Below the pieces are notes generated by a model. The model was not told the origin of the DNA, searched no databases, and worked only from the letters and a program-made list of their open reading frames with translations. From assembly GCF_030316845.1 (NCBI RefSeq), contig NZ_JASZYS010000004.1, positions 414,926-478,925 of the forward strand: a stretch of 64,000 nucleotides of DNA. Reading direction: 5' to 3'. This document shows positions 26,957 through 36,077 of the stretch, piece by piece (position 1 is the first letter of the stretch; the number at the start of each line of letters is the position of its first letter). A program made the position numbers and the translations under genes. This DNA is from Variovorax davisae. GTDB lineage: Bacteria > Pseudomonadota > Gammaproteobacteria > Burkholderiales > Burkholderiaceae_C.

Positions 26957-28645
26957 TCACGCGAGCGCCACGATCAGGGGCCCGAGCAGCGTGAGCAGCA
27001 CGTTCGCGAGCGCGTAGGTGATCGCGAACGGCACCGTGGGAATGGCGTTCTCGGCCTTGTCGAGCACTTCGCCGAAGGCCGGATTGGCGCTGCGCGAGCC
27101 CGAGAGCGCACCGGCGAAGATCGCCACGTTCTCGTAGCGCAGCAGGTAGCGGCCGACGAGCATCGTGAGGATCATCGGCACGATGGTCACCACCACGCCG
27201 ACGCCGAAGATGGTCAGGCCGTGCGCCTTGATGGTCTCCACCGCCTGCAGGCCCGAGGACAGGCCCACCACCGTCACGAAACCTGCCAGGCCCAGGTCCT
27301 TGAGCAGCTGGCTGGCGCTGGACGGCAGGGCGCCGAAGGTCTGGCGCCTGGCGCGGAACCAGCCGAACAGCAGGCCCGACAGCAGCGCACCGCCGCCGCT
27401 GCCGAGCGTGAGCGGAATGTCGCCGAGCTTGACGCTCACCAGGCCGATCAGCAGGCCCACGACCAGGCCGGCGCCGAGGTAGACGAAATCGGTCTTGTTG
27501 GTTTGCACGATCACCTCGCCGATGCGTGCCGACACCCGCTTGAGGTCCTGCTCGGCGCCGAAGATCGTCACCATGTCGCCGACCTGCACCACCGTGTCCG
27601 GCTTCAACGGCAGGTCCTTGCCGGCGCGGGCGATGCTCACCAGAAAGACGCCGTGGCGGGTGGCGCTGTTCGTCGCGTCGCGGATCTCGCCGATCGTCTT
27701 GCGGTCGAGATTCTTGTTGGTCAGCACGATCTCGCGCCGCTGCATGGTGAGCTCCATGCTTTCGACGTCGTAGAGCTCCTTGCCCAGGATCGAGGCGCTT
27801 GCAACCACCGCCTCGCGGCGGCCGACCACCAGCACGATGTCGCCCTTCTGCAGCTTGAGCTCGGGGCCGACCTCGATGAACCTGCCGGCGCGCTTGACGC
27901 GCTCGATCGTGATCGTGGTGTCCGGCGTCTCGAACTCGATGTCGTGCACCGTGCGGCCGGTGTCGGCGCCCAGCTGGTAGATGCGGCCCACCAGCGCCGG
28001 CGCCGCGGCCTGCTGGTCGGGGCCGAGCGCGGCCTGGCCGGCCTGCATCGCGGTCTCGGCCGCGATCGCATCGTCGCGGATCGAGCGCCCCATGAACTTC
28101 GGCAGGATGTTGACGCACACGATGATGGCGCCGAAGGAACCGAACACGTAGGTCACCGCATAGCCGATCGCCACGTTGGCCTGGAGCCGCTGGGTTTCAT
28201 CGGCCGCGAGCCCGAGCTTGGCGATCGCGTCGCCGGCCGTGCCGATGATGGCCGACTGCGTGAGGCCACCGGCCGCCACGCCCGCGGCGAGGCCCTTGTC
28301 GAGCCCGCACAGCTTGGCCATGACGATGACCGTCGCGAGGCCCGTGGCCGCCATCACCACGGCGAGCACGATTTCCTTGATCGACTGCCGCCCGAGCGAG
28401 CTGAAGAACTGCGGCCCGCTCTCGAAGCCCACCGCGTAGATGAAGAGCGCGAACAGCACCGCCTTCACGCCGGCGTCGACCTGCACGCCGACCTGGCTGA
28501 CCACCACCGCGACCAGCAGCGAGCCCGCCACCCCGCCGAGCTGGAACTTGCCGAACTTGATCTTGCCGATCCAGTAGCCGACGGCAAGCGACAGGAAGAG
28601 CGCCATTTCGGGCGATCGCTTGAAGAGGTCGTGAAGCCATTCCAT
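26957..28645 (-). CDS. aspT: Aspartate:alanine exchanger family transporter AspT (copy 1)
   Basis: A 562-residue AAE-family exchanger: membrane segments in residues 1-190 and 380-562 flanking a cytoplasmic loop with two TrkA-C/RCK-C modules (IERVKRAGRFIEVGPELKLQKGDIVLVVG, and LPLKPDTVVQVGDMVTIFG). The membrane repeats carry GGLTQSAIIGTAGDA and GALSGSRSANPAFGEV. With AspD, electrogenic aspartate-in/alanine-out exchange plus decarboxylation generates proton-motive force. AAAGGA eight bases before the ATG supports this start. It lies 55 bases upstream of aspD. Confidence 0.9.
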   Translation of the reverse strand: MEWLHDLFKRSPEMALFLSLAVGYWIGKIKFGKFQLGGVAGSLLVAVVVSQVGVQVDAGVKAVLFALFIYAVGFESGPQFFSSLGRQSIKEIVLAVVMAATGLATVIVMAKLCGLDKGLAAGVAAGGLTQSAIIGTAGDAIAKLGLAADETQRLQANVAIGYAVTYVFGSFGAIIVCVNILPKFMGRSIRDDAIAAETAMQAGQAALGPDQQAAAPALVGRIYQLGADTGRTVHDIEFETPDTTITIERVKRAGRFIEVGPELKLQKGDIVLVVGRREAVVASASILGKELYDVESMELTMQRREIVLTNKNLDRKTIGEIRDATNSATRHGVFLVSIARAGKDLPLKPDTVVQVGDMVTIFGAEQDLKRVSARIGEVIVQTNKTDFVYLGAGLVVGLLIGLVSVKLGDIPLTLGSGGGALLSGLLFGWFRARRQTFGALPSSASQLLKDLGLAGFVTVVGLSSGLQAVETIKAHGLTIFGVGVVVTIVPMILTMLVGRYLLRYENVAIFAGALSGSRSANPAFGEVLDKAENAIPTVPFAITYALANVLLTLLGPLIVALA

Positions 28646-28674
28646 GGTGACGAGTCCTTTCGAAAGCTTGCGTG

Positions 28675-30390
28675 TCAGCCCGCGTTCAGCACCCCGACGA
28701 TGCCCACGATCAGCGGCCCCATGAGCGGCAGGATCACGTTCGAGATGGCATAGGTGATGGTGTAGCCCAGCAGGGGCGTGGTGTTGCCGGCCACGTTCTG
28801 GATCGCGCTCAGCGCCGGCGTGCTGCATTGCTGGCCGGCGATGGCGCCGAGCAGCACGGGCGTTTCGATCTTCAGCAGGCGCCGCCCGACCCACAGGGAG
28901 ACGCAGGCCGGCACCACCGCGATCGCGATGCCCAGCAGCGGCAGCGCGACGCCGAACTTGCGGATCAGCGTGAGCGCCTGCGGCCCCGAGGCCAGCCCGA
29001 CGCAGGCGATGAAGGTGGCGAGGCCGATGTCCTTCATGAGCGACAGCGCGCCTTCGGGAATGCTCAGGCGGTGCGGGTTGCGGGCCTGGAACCAGCCGAA
29101 CACCAGGCCGGTGAGCAGGGCGCCGCCGCCGGTGCCGAGCGCGAACGGAATGCCGCCGAGCTTGATGCTGAAGCCGCCGATGAAGACGCCGAGCAGGATC
29201 CCGGCGGCCATGTAGCCGAGGTTGCTGCGCGTCGAACGGACCACCGGCAGGCCGAACAGCGGCACGACCTGCTGCATGTCGGCGGCCGGCCCGTAGAGCT
29301 TCAGCACGTCGCGCTTCTTCAGCTGGAGGTCCGGCAGCAGCGGCATGGCGTGGCCGTCGCGGACCACGCCCACGACGTGCAGGTTCTGCGGCAGCCTGGG
29401 GAGCGCGCCGATCGTTCCGACGCGATCGGCCTTGAGCACGCGCAGCTCGCGCTCGAACCACTCGGGCTGGTTCAGCATCACCTCGACGGTTTCCATCACG
29501 GCGTCGAAGTCCGCCGTGTCGGCGCACTCGCGCCCGAGCTGGCCGGCCACCTCGACCATCGCGGCGCGCTGGCCGATGACGAGCACGCGGTCGCCGGCTT
29601 CGAGGCGCAGCGCGGCGTCGATCGCCAGGAACCGATCGCCGCGCCGCACCCGCTCGATGCCGACCCGCCGCTTGAAAGGGTCCATCAGCGCGCCGACCGT
29701 GCGGCCCTGGCCCGCCGTGACCTCGAACACGCGACCCACCATCTCGGGCGCCGCCAGCGCGGTGTCGGCGCCGTCGTCCGCGCCGCCCATGGAACGCCAG
29801 AGCTTGTCGGCCTCTTCGCGCAGGTTGATGCGCAGCAGCAGCGGAAAGATCTGGCTCGTCACCACCACGATCGTGATCAGCCCGAACACATAGGTGATCG
29901 AATACGCCGTCACCACGTTGGCCTGCAGCTGGCGGATCTCGTCCGGCGGCAGGGCCAGCTTGGAGATCGCATCGGTCGCCGTGCCGACCACCGCCGATTC
30001 GGTGGCGGCCCCGGCCATCAGGCCGGCCGCCGTGCCCTGGTCGAAGCCGAACATCCTGGTGGCGCCGACCACCAGCCCGATCACCACCACCACCTCGACC
30101 AGGCACAGCAGCCCCATGCGCAGGCCCTTGGCGTCGAGGTTGGCGAAGAACTGGGGACCGCCCGCGTAGCCGAGGGCGAAGATGAAGAGCATGAAGAAGG
30201 TGTTCTTCACGCCGTCGTCGAGCGTGATGCCGAGCTGCCCGACCAGCAGCGCGACGATCAGCGTGCCGCAGACGCCGCCGAGCTGGATCGGGCCGAAGCG
30301 GATCTGGCCGAAGGCATAGCCCAGCGCCAGCACGCCGAAGAGTGCGATTTCCGGCTGCGCGCGCAGCATGTCGGCAAGCTGACTGAACAC
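28675..30390 (-). CDS. aspT: Aspartate:alanine exchanger family transporter AspT (copy 2)
   Basis: A 571-residue paralogue of the next gene with the same order: an N-terminal membrane half with GAATESAVVGTATDA, two RCK-C modules (IERVRRGDRFLAIDAALRLEAGDRVLVIG, and VRDGHAMPLLPDLQLKKRDVLKLYG), then the second membrane half with GAIAGQQCSTPALSAI. The start is a GTG preceded by GGAGG at about ten bases; a GC-rich hairpin (30410-30426) lies just before that site. Two tandem AspT-like proteins could form heteromers or exchange different pairs, for example other dicarboxylates; which one serves AspD cannot be told. Confidence 0.88.
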   Translation of the reverse strand: MFSQLADMLRAQPEIALFGVLALGYAFGQIRFGPIQLGGVCGTLIVALLVGQLGITLDDGVKNTFFMLFIFALGYAGGPQFFANLDAKGLRMGLLCLVEVVVVIGLVVGATRMFGFDQGTAAGLMAGAATESAVVGTATDAISKLALPPDEIRQLQANVVTAYSITYVFGLITIVVVTSQIFPLLLRINLREEADKLWRSMGGADDGADTALAAPEMVGRVFEVTAGQGRTVGALMDPFKRRVGIERVRRGDRFLAIDAALRLEAGDRVLVIGQRAAMVEVAGQLGRECADTADFDAVMETVEVMLNQPEWFERELRVLKADRVGTIGALPRLPQNLHVVGVVRDGHAMPLLPDLQLKKRDVLKLYGPAADMQQVVPLFGLPVVRSTRSNLGYMAAGILLGVFIGGFSIKLGGIPFALGTGGGALLTGLVFGWFQARNPHRLSIPEGALSLMKDIGLATFIACVGLASGPQALTLIRKFGVALPLLGIAIAVVPACVSLWVGRRLLKIETPVLLGAIAGQQCSTPALSAIQNVAGNTTPLLGYTITYAISNVILPLMGPLIVGIVGVLNAG

Positions 30391-30409
30391 GTGGAAGATC
30401 CCTCCGGTG

Positions 30410-30426
30410 CCGCGGCCCGGCCGCGG
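30410..30426. promoter_or_regulatory. GC-rich hairpin just upstream of the aspT copy 2 ribosome site
   Basis: CCGCGG-CCCGG-CCGCGG can form a six-pair stem ending five bases before the GGAGG ribosome-binding sequence of the GTG-started gene. It might modulate translation or simply insulate the site. There is no evidence beyond the sequence symmetry. Confidence 0.35.
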
Positions 30427-30581
30427 ACATTGCTCCGCTGCCTTGGGGCATGCGCGCGGCCGGAGCGCCGCGAGGGCGCCAGGCCGGGCGCCTCGAATTT
30501 AGGGTGGCTGACAGGACGGGCGCAACCCGACCAAGGGGCAGGCCGGCCTGCACCAAGGTGCAAGCCGCGTGCGCCGCGCTG

Positions 30582-31622
30582 CTACAGGATGCGGTTGAAC
30601 CAGAGCAGCGACAAGCCGGCCGACAGCAGCGCCAGGGCGGCGGCGCCCATCGCGAACAGGGCGGAGATCTCGGTCTCTTTCTTCTCGACCGTGAGCCGCG
30701 AGCTCAGGGTGTTGTAGACCTTCTTGAGGTCGTTGGCGGTGCCGGCATAGAAGTACTCGGCCGAGGTCTTGTTGGCGATCGCCTTGAGTGTTTCCTCGTC
30801 GAGCCGCACCCGCATCGACCAGCCCTCGAAGCCGATGGTCTCGCCGTCGACCGTGCCGATGCCGACCGTGTAGACGCGCACGCCACGCTCGGCCGCCACC
30901 TTGGCCGCATCGAGCGGATCGACCCCGGTGGTGCGCTGGCCGTCGGTCAGCATGATGATCGCGGCCGAGGTGTAGGAGCCCGGCGCGACCGGCGTGAATT
31001 CCTTCGGCGGCGGCTTGCCGGCGCGGTCGATGGCGACACCGGTCTGCCGGCTTTTGGGCGCGAAGTCGGAGATGTCGATGCCGGCGTCGGGGAACAGCGT
31101 GGCGAGCGACACCACGATCGCGTTGCCGGTGGCGGTGGCGCGCTGCAGCTGGAAGGAGTCGATCGCCGTCACCAGGTCGTCGCGGTTGGTGGTCGGCAGC
31201 TGCGCCACCTGCGCGCTGCCCGCGAAGGCGACGATGCCGACCTTGACCGTGCGCGGCAGATCCTTCAGGAAGCTCTTCGCCGCCTCCTGGGCGGCCACCA
31301 GCCGGTTCGGCTGGACGTCGGCCGCGCGCATGCTGCCCGACACGTCCATCGCCAGGATGATGGTCTGCTGGTTCGACGGCAGCACCACGACCGCCATCGG
31401 CCGCGCGGCGGCGATCAGCATCGCGGTCAAGGCCAGCAGGAACAGCAGCGGCGGGATGTGGCGCCGCACGCTCTGGCCGGCGCTCATGGCCTCGCGCACG
31501 ATCGACAGGCTGGCGAATCGCAGCGCCAGCTTCTTCTTGCGCCGGATCAGCCAGAGATACAGCAGCACCAGCAGCGGTATCGCCAGCAGCAGCCAGAGAA
31601 ATTGAGGCCAGAGGAAGTTCAT
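30582..31622 (-). CDS. VWA domain membrane protein (BatA-like)
   Basis: A 346-residue protein with two N-terminal membrane segments (about 8-25 and 57-77), a von Willebrand A domain (about 88-310) with an intact MIDAS motif DVSGS and the later TDG in MLTDGQRTTG, and a C-terminal membrane segment (about 322-342). It is the aerotolerance/BatA type of protein found with MoxR ATPases. It overlaps the DUF58 gene by four bases (ATGA). The complex probably acts as a membrane chaperone or insertase in the periplasm; the client is unknown. Confidence 0.9.
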   Translation of the reverse strand: MNFLWPQFLWLLLAIPLLVLLYLWLIRRKKKLALRFASLSIVREAMSAGQSVRRHIPPLLFLLALTAMLIAAARPMAVVVLPSNQQTIILAMDVSGSMRAADVQPNRLVAAQEAAKSFLKDLPRTVKVGIVAFAGSAQVAQLPTTNRDDLVTAIDSFQLQRATATGNAIVVSLATLFPDAGIDISDFAPKSRQTGVAIDRAGKPPPKEFTPVAPGSYTSAAIIMLTDGQRTTGVDPLDAAKVAAERGVRVYTVGIGTVDGETIGFEGWSMRVRLDEETLKAIANKTSAEYFYAGTANDLKKVYNTLSSRLTVEKKETEISALFAMGAAALALLSAGLSLLWFNRIL

Positions 31623-32611
31623 GCGGCCACCACCTTGGAATTCGATTGTCCGCGCCTGACGCGGCGCTTGCGCATGTCCGCGAAGCGCACGATGGCTTCG
31701 ACCAGGTCGTCCGCGGTCGAGAGCTCGAGCGCGTCGACGCCGATCTTGGCCAGCGCTTCGCGCAGGGTGGCCTCGCGCTCGGCGGCGATGCGGGCGAAGC
31801 GCTTGCGAAAGCCCGCGTCATGGGTGTCGACCCACAGCTGCTCGCCGGTCTCGGCATCGCGCAGCGGCACCAGCCCGAGGTCGGGCAGTTCGAGTTCGAG
31901 CGGGTCGAACAGGCGCACGGCGACCACGTCGTGGCGCTGGACCAGGTGCGACAGTGCCCGCTCCCAGCCGGGCTCGGTGACGAAGTCGGAGACCACGAAC
32001 ACCGTCGAGCGGCGCGGGATCAGCACGGCGGCGGACTTGAGCAGGTCGGCCAGCCGGGTCATGCCCTTCTGGTCGGGCACGCGCTCGGCCGGGCGGCGCT
32101 CCATGGCATGCAGCAGGTGCAGCACATGGCGCCGGCCGGTGCGCGGCGGAATGACGGCTTCGACGTCGTTGCCGTAGACCATCGCGCCGACCCGGTTGCC
32201 GTGGCGCGTGAGCAGGCGCGCGATGACGCCGACGAAGCCGGCGGAGATCTCCCGCTTGGCCTTGACGCCGGAGCCGAAGTCGACCGAGCGGCTCAGGTCG
32301 AGCACGAACCAGGCGGCCATCTCGCGGTCTTCGGTGAAGACGCGCACGTGCGGCGTCTGCAGCCGCGCCGTGACGTTCCAGTCGATGTGGCGCACGTCGT
32401 CGTGGTGCTGGTATTCGCGCAGGTCGGCCAGGTCCAGGCCGGTGCCGCGCATCAGGGTGCGGTAGTCGCCCTGCAGCAGGCCGTCGAGCCGGCGGATCAC
32501 GGTCCACTCGAGGCGGCGCAGCGCCCGCTCGACGCCGCTGGCCGCGGCCTCGACCGCCGCGAGCTGCTCGTCGTTGGCGGCTCTGCCGCGCTTAGGCCAC
32601 CAGCTTTTCAT
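31619..32611 (-). CDS. DUF58 domain protein
   Basis: A 330-residue cytoplasmic protein. The DUF58 signature is REYQHHDDVRHIDWNVTARL near residues 65-85, followed by a VWA-like half with VLDLSRSVDFG in the MIDAS position and VFVVSDFV. DUF58 proteins link MoxR ATPases to VWA membrane proteins. Its start lies inside the end of moxR (20-base overlap) and its end overlaps the VWA gene, so the three are tightly coupled. Confidence 0.93.
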   Translation of the reverse strand: MKSWWPKRGRAANDEQLAAVEAAASGVERALRRLEWTVIRRLDGLLQGDYRTLMRGTGLDLADLREYQHHDDVRHIDWNVTARLQTPHVRVFTEDREMAAWFVLDLSRSVDFGSGVKAKREISAGFVGVIARLLTRHGNRVGAMVYGNDVEAVIPPRTGRRHVLHLLHAMERRPAERVPDQKGMTRLADLLKSAAVLIPRRSTVFVVSDFVTEPGWERALSHLVQRHDVVAVRLFDPLELELPDLGLVPLRDAETGEQLWVDTHDAGFRKRFARIAAEREATLREALAKIGVDALELSTADDLVEAIVRFADMRKRRVRRGQSNSKVVAA

Positions 32612-33602
32612 GCTCTAGGGGCTTGGCTGGCGCGGGCACGGCCCGCATGATTCGGTCGACCAGGCTGTCGGGCGTCAGGCCCTCGGAGAGGCCTTCGTAC
32701 GAGAGCGTCACGCGATGGCGCAGCACGTCGGGCACCAGCGCGGTCATGTCCTCGGGCAGGGCGTAGCTGCGGCCGCGCAGCAAGGCCAGCGCGCGGGCGC
32801 CCTGGGTCAGGTTGATGCTGGCGCGCGGGCTGGCGCCGAAGGTGATGAAGCGCCGCATGTCCTTCAGGCCGTGCTTCTCGGGGGTGCGCGTGGCCGACAC
32901 CAGCCGCACCGCGTACTGGATCAGCGAGGGGTCGACATAGACCCGCTGGGCTTCGGCCTGCAGCACGGCGAGCTGGTCGGTGGTCGCGACCGGCATGGCC
33001 TCGACCGGCGGGCCGATCACGCGCTCGACGATCACGAACTCTTCCTCGTCGGTCGGGTAGTCGACCAGCACCTTCATCATGAAGCGGTCGACCTGCGCCT
33101 CGGGCAGCGGGTAGGTGCCTTCGGTCTCGATCGGGTTCTGGGTCGCCATCACGAGAAAGGGGCGCGGCACCTTGTGCGTCTCGCCGGCGATCGTGACCTG
33201 GCGCTCCTGCATCACCTCGAGCAGCGCGCTCTGGACCTTGGCCGGCGCCCGGTTGATTTCGTCGGCCAGCAGCAGGTTGGCGAACACCGGGCCCAGCGAG
33301 GTGCTGAAGTCGCCGGTCTTCTGGTTGTAGATGCGGGTGCCGACCAGGTCCGCCGGCACCAGGTCGGGCGTGAACTGGATGCGCTTGAACTGGCCGCGCA
33401 CGGTGTCGGCCAGGGTCTTGACGGTGAGCGTCTTGGCCAGCCCGGGCACGCCCTCGACCAGCAGGTGGCCGCCGGCCAGCATCGCGACCATGACGCGTTC
33501 GAGAAAGCGGTCCTGGCCGACCACCACGCGCTTGACCTGATAGAGGATCTGCTCCATCAGTTCGGCCGTGACCGGGGAGGGCGATTCGAACTCTGTGCTC
33601 AT
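32592..33602 (-). CDS. MoxR family AAA+ ATPase
   Basis: A 336-residue AAA+ protein: Walker A GVPGLAKTL near residue 55, Walker B LLLADEINRAPAK, sensor ATQNPIETEGTYPLPEAQVDRFMM, and the C-terminal lid with FGASPRASINL. MoxR ATPases remodel or activate substrate proteins together with VWA partners. It is the first gene of the moxR-DUF58-VWA set and lies 34 bases after the trypsin-like protease gene, so the protease may belong to the same transcript. Confidence 0.95.
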   Translation of the reverse strand: MSTEFESPSPVTAELMEQILYQVKRVVVGQDRFLERVMVAMLAGGHLLVEGVPGLAKTLTVKTLADTVRGQFKRIQFTPDLVPADLVGTRIYNQKTGDFSTSLGPVFANLLLADEINRAPAKVQSALLEVMQERQVTIAGETHKVPRPFLVMATQNPIETEGTYPLPEAQVDRFMMKVLVDYPTDEEEFVIVERVIGPPVEAMPVATTDQLAVLQAEAQRVYVDPSLIQYAVRLVSATRTPEKHGLKDMRRFITFGASPRASINLTQGARALALLRGRSYALPEDMTALVPDVLRHRVTLSYEGLSEGLTPDSLVDRIMRAVPAPAKPLEHEKLVA

Positions 33603-33636
33603 GGTGGGCGCTTTCTTCGGTGGAAGGTCGATGGGA

Positions 33637-34614
33637 TCAGAAGGGCGGGGAGCCGGCGGCGGTGGCGGCGTTCTCGATCGGCACCGCGAATCCGATGCCG
33701 ATGAAGGTGCGCTGCTGGGTCGGGTTCAGGATGGCGGTCACGATGCCGAGCACCTCGCCGTCCATGTTGATCAGCGGGCCGCCCGAGTTGCCGGGATTGG
33801 CGGCCGCATCGAACTGGATCAGGTTGCCGAGTTCCTGCTTGCCCTCGGGCGAGCGGAAGGAGCGGTTGAGGCCGGACACCACCCCGGCCGAGACCGACGG
33901 GCCGATGCCGAAGGGGAAGCCGACCGCCACCACCTGGTCGCCGGGCATCAGGTCGGCGGTCGAGCGCATGGTGGCCGGGATCAGGTCGTCGGGCAGCTTC
34001 TGGGCCTGCAGCACGGCCAGGTCGTTCTCGGGCTGCAGGGCGGTGATGGTGGCCGGCGACTCGAGGCCGTCGGCAAAGGTGACGCGGATGCTCTCGGCGC
34101 CCGCGACCACGTGCAAGTTGGTCAGGATCACGCCCTTGTCGACGATCACCACGCCGGTGCCGACGCCGCGCTCGACCTGCTTGCCGGGCACTTCGTCGGT
34201 GGCCTCGGGCGGCTTGCCCTTGGCCATGTTGCGGCCGCGCTTCTCGGTCTTGGCCTCGGGCGTGGTCTTTTCGGTGCCGTAGCCCACCACGCGCACCACG
34301 GAGGGGCGGATGATGTCGGCCGCCCGGGCCGCGGGCGAGGGCAGGGACTGGGTCTGCAGCGTGCGCAGCACGGCCGCGTCGATGTCCTTCTGGGTCAGGG
34401 CCTGGACGCCATGCCGGGGCCAGAGGTAGGCGCCGGTGCCGCCCATGGCGAGGACCATGGCCAGCAGCAGGCCGAAGCTGCGCCGCCCCGGTTGCCAGGG
34501 CGGCCGGGGCGTCTTCGCGGGGGCCTGGGCCGACTCGCCCTCGGCTGGCGCGCCGGGCCCGGCCGCATCCTGCGGCCCTCGGGGTGAGCGGCTGTAGAAA
34601 GCAGGCCTGCGCAT
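33637..34614 (-). CDS. Membrane-anchored trypsin-like serine protease (S1C, DegS-like without PDZ)
   Basis: A 325-residue protein with a Pro/Ala-rich cytoplasmic head, one membrane anchor (about 45-65) and a periplasmic chymotrypsin-fold domain. The catalytic triad is complete: H168 in TNLHVV, D198 in ENDLAVL and S277 in PGNSGGPL. The chain stops soon after the protease domain, so there is no PDZ domain as in DegP/DegS. GGAGG five bases before the ATG at 34614 fixes the start. The activity is probable; the substrate is unknown. Confidence 0.9.
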   Translation of the reverse strand: MRRPAFYSRSPRGPQDAAGPGAPAEGESAQAPAKTPRPPWQPGRRSFGLLLAMVLAMGGTGAYLWPRHGVQALTQKDIDAAVLRTLQTQSLPSPAARAADIIRPSVVRVVGYGTEKTTPEAKTEKRGRNMAKGKPPEATDEVPGKQVERGVGTGVVIVDKGVILTNLHVVAGAESIRVTFADGLESPATITALQPENDLAVLQAQKLPDDLIPATMRSTADLMPGDQVVAVGFPFGIGPSVSAGVVSGLNRSFRSPEGKQELGNLIQFDAAANPGNSGGPLINMDGEVLGIVTAILNPTQQRTFIGIGFAVPIENAATAAGSPPF

Positions 34615-34701
34615 GGGCACCTCCGGGCAAAAGAGAGTCGGCGTAGCGACCACGGTAGCACGCTTTCCGCGGCCTTGCATCCCTTCGGGCATCATCGCGC
34701 G

Positions 34702-35562
34702 ATGGCCCTCTTCGTCGACACCCACTGCCACCTCGATGCGCCCGAATTCGGAACGGAGATGCCCCGGATCCGCGCCCGCGCAAGTCAGGTCGGCGTCGGG
34801 CTCTGCGTGATTCCCGCGGTGGCCGCCTTCAACTTCGCGGCGGTGCGCGAACTCGCGCACCGGCAGGGCGACGCCTATGCGCTCGGCATCCATCCGCTGT
34901 GCACCGACGCCGCGCGCGACGAGGACCTGGCGCTGCTCGATGCCGAGCTGGACCGCCGTCGCGACGACCCGCGGCTGGTGGCGGTGGGCGAGATCGGCCT
35001 CGACGACTTCGTCCCGGGCCTGGACGCCGGCAAGCAGGAGCGCTTCTTTCACACTCAGTTGCAACTGGCGCGCAAGCACGGGCTGCCGGTCATCATCCAT
35101 GTCCGCCGTTCGGTGGACAAGGTGCTCAAGCACCTGCGCCAGGTGGCGCCCGGACAGCGCTGGCAGGGCATCGCGCATGCGTTCAACGGCAGCGAGCAGC
35201 AGGCCCGGGCCTGCATCGATCTGGGGCTGAAGCTGGGTTTCGGCGGCGCCGTGACCTTCGAGCGCGCCCTGCAGCTGCGCCGGCTCGCCGCCACGCTGCC
35301 GCTGGAGGCGATCGTCATGGAGACCGACTCGCCCGACATCCAGCCGCACTGGCTCTACCGGACGCAGGCGCAGCGGGACGCGGGCGAACCGCAGGGGCGC
35401 AACGAGCCCGGCGAACTGCCGCGCATCGCCGAGGTGTTGGCGGGGCTGCGCGGGATCGAACCGGCGGCGCTGGCGGCCGCCACCACGCGCAACGCCGCCG
35501 TCGCCCTGCCGCGTCTGCATCCGCTGATCGGCCTGTCGGCCGAGCGGCCGGGCAACGCGTAG
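34702..35562 (+). CDS. TatD family metal-dependent hydrolase
   Basis: A 286-residue TIM-barrel amidohydrolase of the TatD DNase type. Metal ligands are visible: THCHLD (H8, H10), the Glu of VAVGEIGLD, IIHVRRS, AHAFNGS and the Asp of METDSPDI. TatD enzymes show 3'-5' exonuclease and DNA-repair activity. The ATG at 34702 places the HxH motif at the usual position; an in-frame ATG nine codons upstream adds only a non-family leader. It is divergent from the protease gene. Confidence 0.93.
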   Translation: MALFVDTHCHLDAPEFGTEMPRIRARASQVGVGLCVIPAVAAFNFAAVRELAHRQGDAYALGIHPLCTDAARDEDLALLDAELDRRRDDPRLVAVGEIGLDDFVPGLDAGKQERFFHTQLQLARKHGLPVIIHVRRSVDKVLKHLRQVAPGQRWQGIAHAFNGSEQQARACIDLGLKLGFGGAVTFERALQLRRLAATLPLEAIVMETDSPDIQPHWLYRTQAQRDAGEPQGRNEPGELPRIAEVLAGLRGIEPAALAAATTRNAAVALPRLHPLIGLSAERPGNA

Positions 35563-35686
35563 GCAAAGGTCCCGACTTGGTCCGGGGCCTGTGCGACAGC
35601 GGCTTTTGGTGTCATCCTTCGGCCCCGTGCACCCGTTGCATCACAGTGGCAAGCCAGTCACTTCAACTCATACAAGGAGCTTTCCC

Positions 35687-36055
35687 ATGAACTCATCCAT
35701 CGTTCGTACCCTCCCGGCCGCGCTCGCCCTGGCGGTTGCCTGCATCGGCGGTGCGGCGGTCGCGCAGACCACCACCCAGAAGGCCGAGAACGCAGGCGAG
35801 AAGGCCTGGGACGCCACCAAGAGCGGCACCGAAAAGGCCTGGGACAAGACCAAGGCCGGTTCCGAAAAAGCCTGGGACGCGACCAAGCACGGCACCAAGA
35901 AGGCCGTGAAGGCCACCGAGAAGGGCGCCAAGGCGACCGGCAAGGCGGTCGACAACGTGGCCACCGATGCGGCCGACGGCACCCGCAAGGTGGGCGACAA
36001 GATCGGCGAGAAGATTCCCGGCACGGCGCAGAACGAAGCCGCCAAGAAGCCCTGA
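35687..36055 (+). CDS. Exported LEA-like repeat protein
   Basis: A 122-residue protein with signal peptide ending GGAAVA (about residue 26). The mature part is built of near-exact 11-residue units: EKAWDATKSGT, EKAWDKTKAGS, EKAWDATKHGT, then degenerate KKAVKATEKGA and further copies. The 11-residue amphipathic period, high Lys/Glu/Ala/Thr and low hydrophobicity are the hallmarks of group 3 LEA proteins, which protect other molecules during drying or stress. AAGGAG is placed well before the ATG. It is single-gene, ended by a strong terminator. Function is by analogy. Confidence 0.75.
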   Translation: MNSSIVRTLPAALALAVACIGGAAVAQTTTQKAENAGEKAWDATKSGTEKAWDKTKAGSEKAWDATKHGTKKAVKATEKGAKATGKAVDNVATDAADGTRKVGDKIGEKIPGTAQNEAAKKP

Positions 36056-36077
36056 GCGGCTCGCCCGGCCTCCATGT

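Noticed and set aside
26957..30556. A single 1,199-codon minus-strand frame covering both aspT genes
   Set aside because: The first part is out of frame with the aspT copy 2 protein. The real genes are two separate exchangers, each with its own start and ribosome site.
30549..30562. TGCACC-AA-GGTGCA upstream of aspT copy 2, resembling an NtrC site
   Set aside because: The arms are perfect but the spacer is two bases rather than five, so it is not a proper NtrC dyad. No GG-N10-GC element lies next to it.
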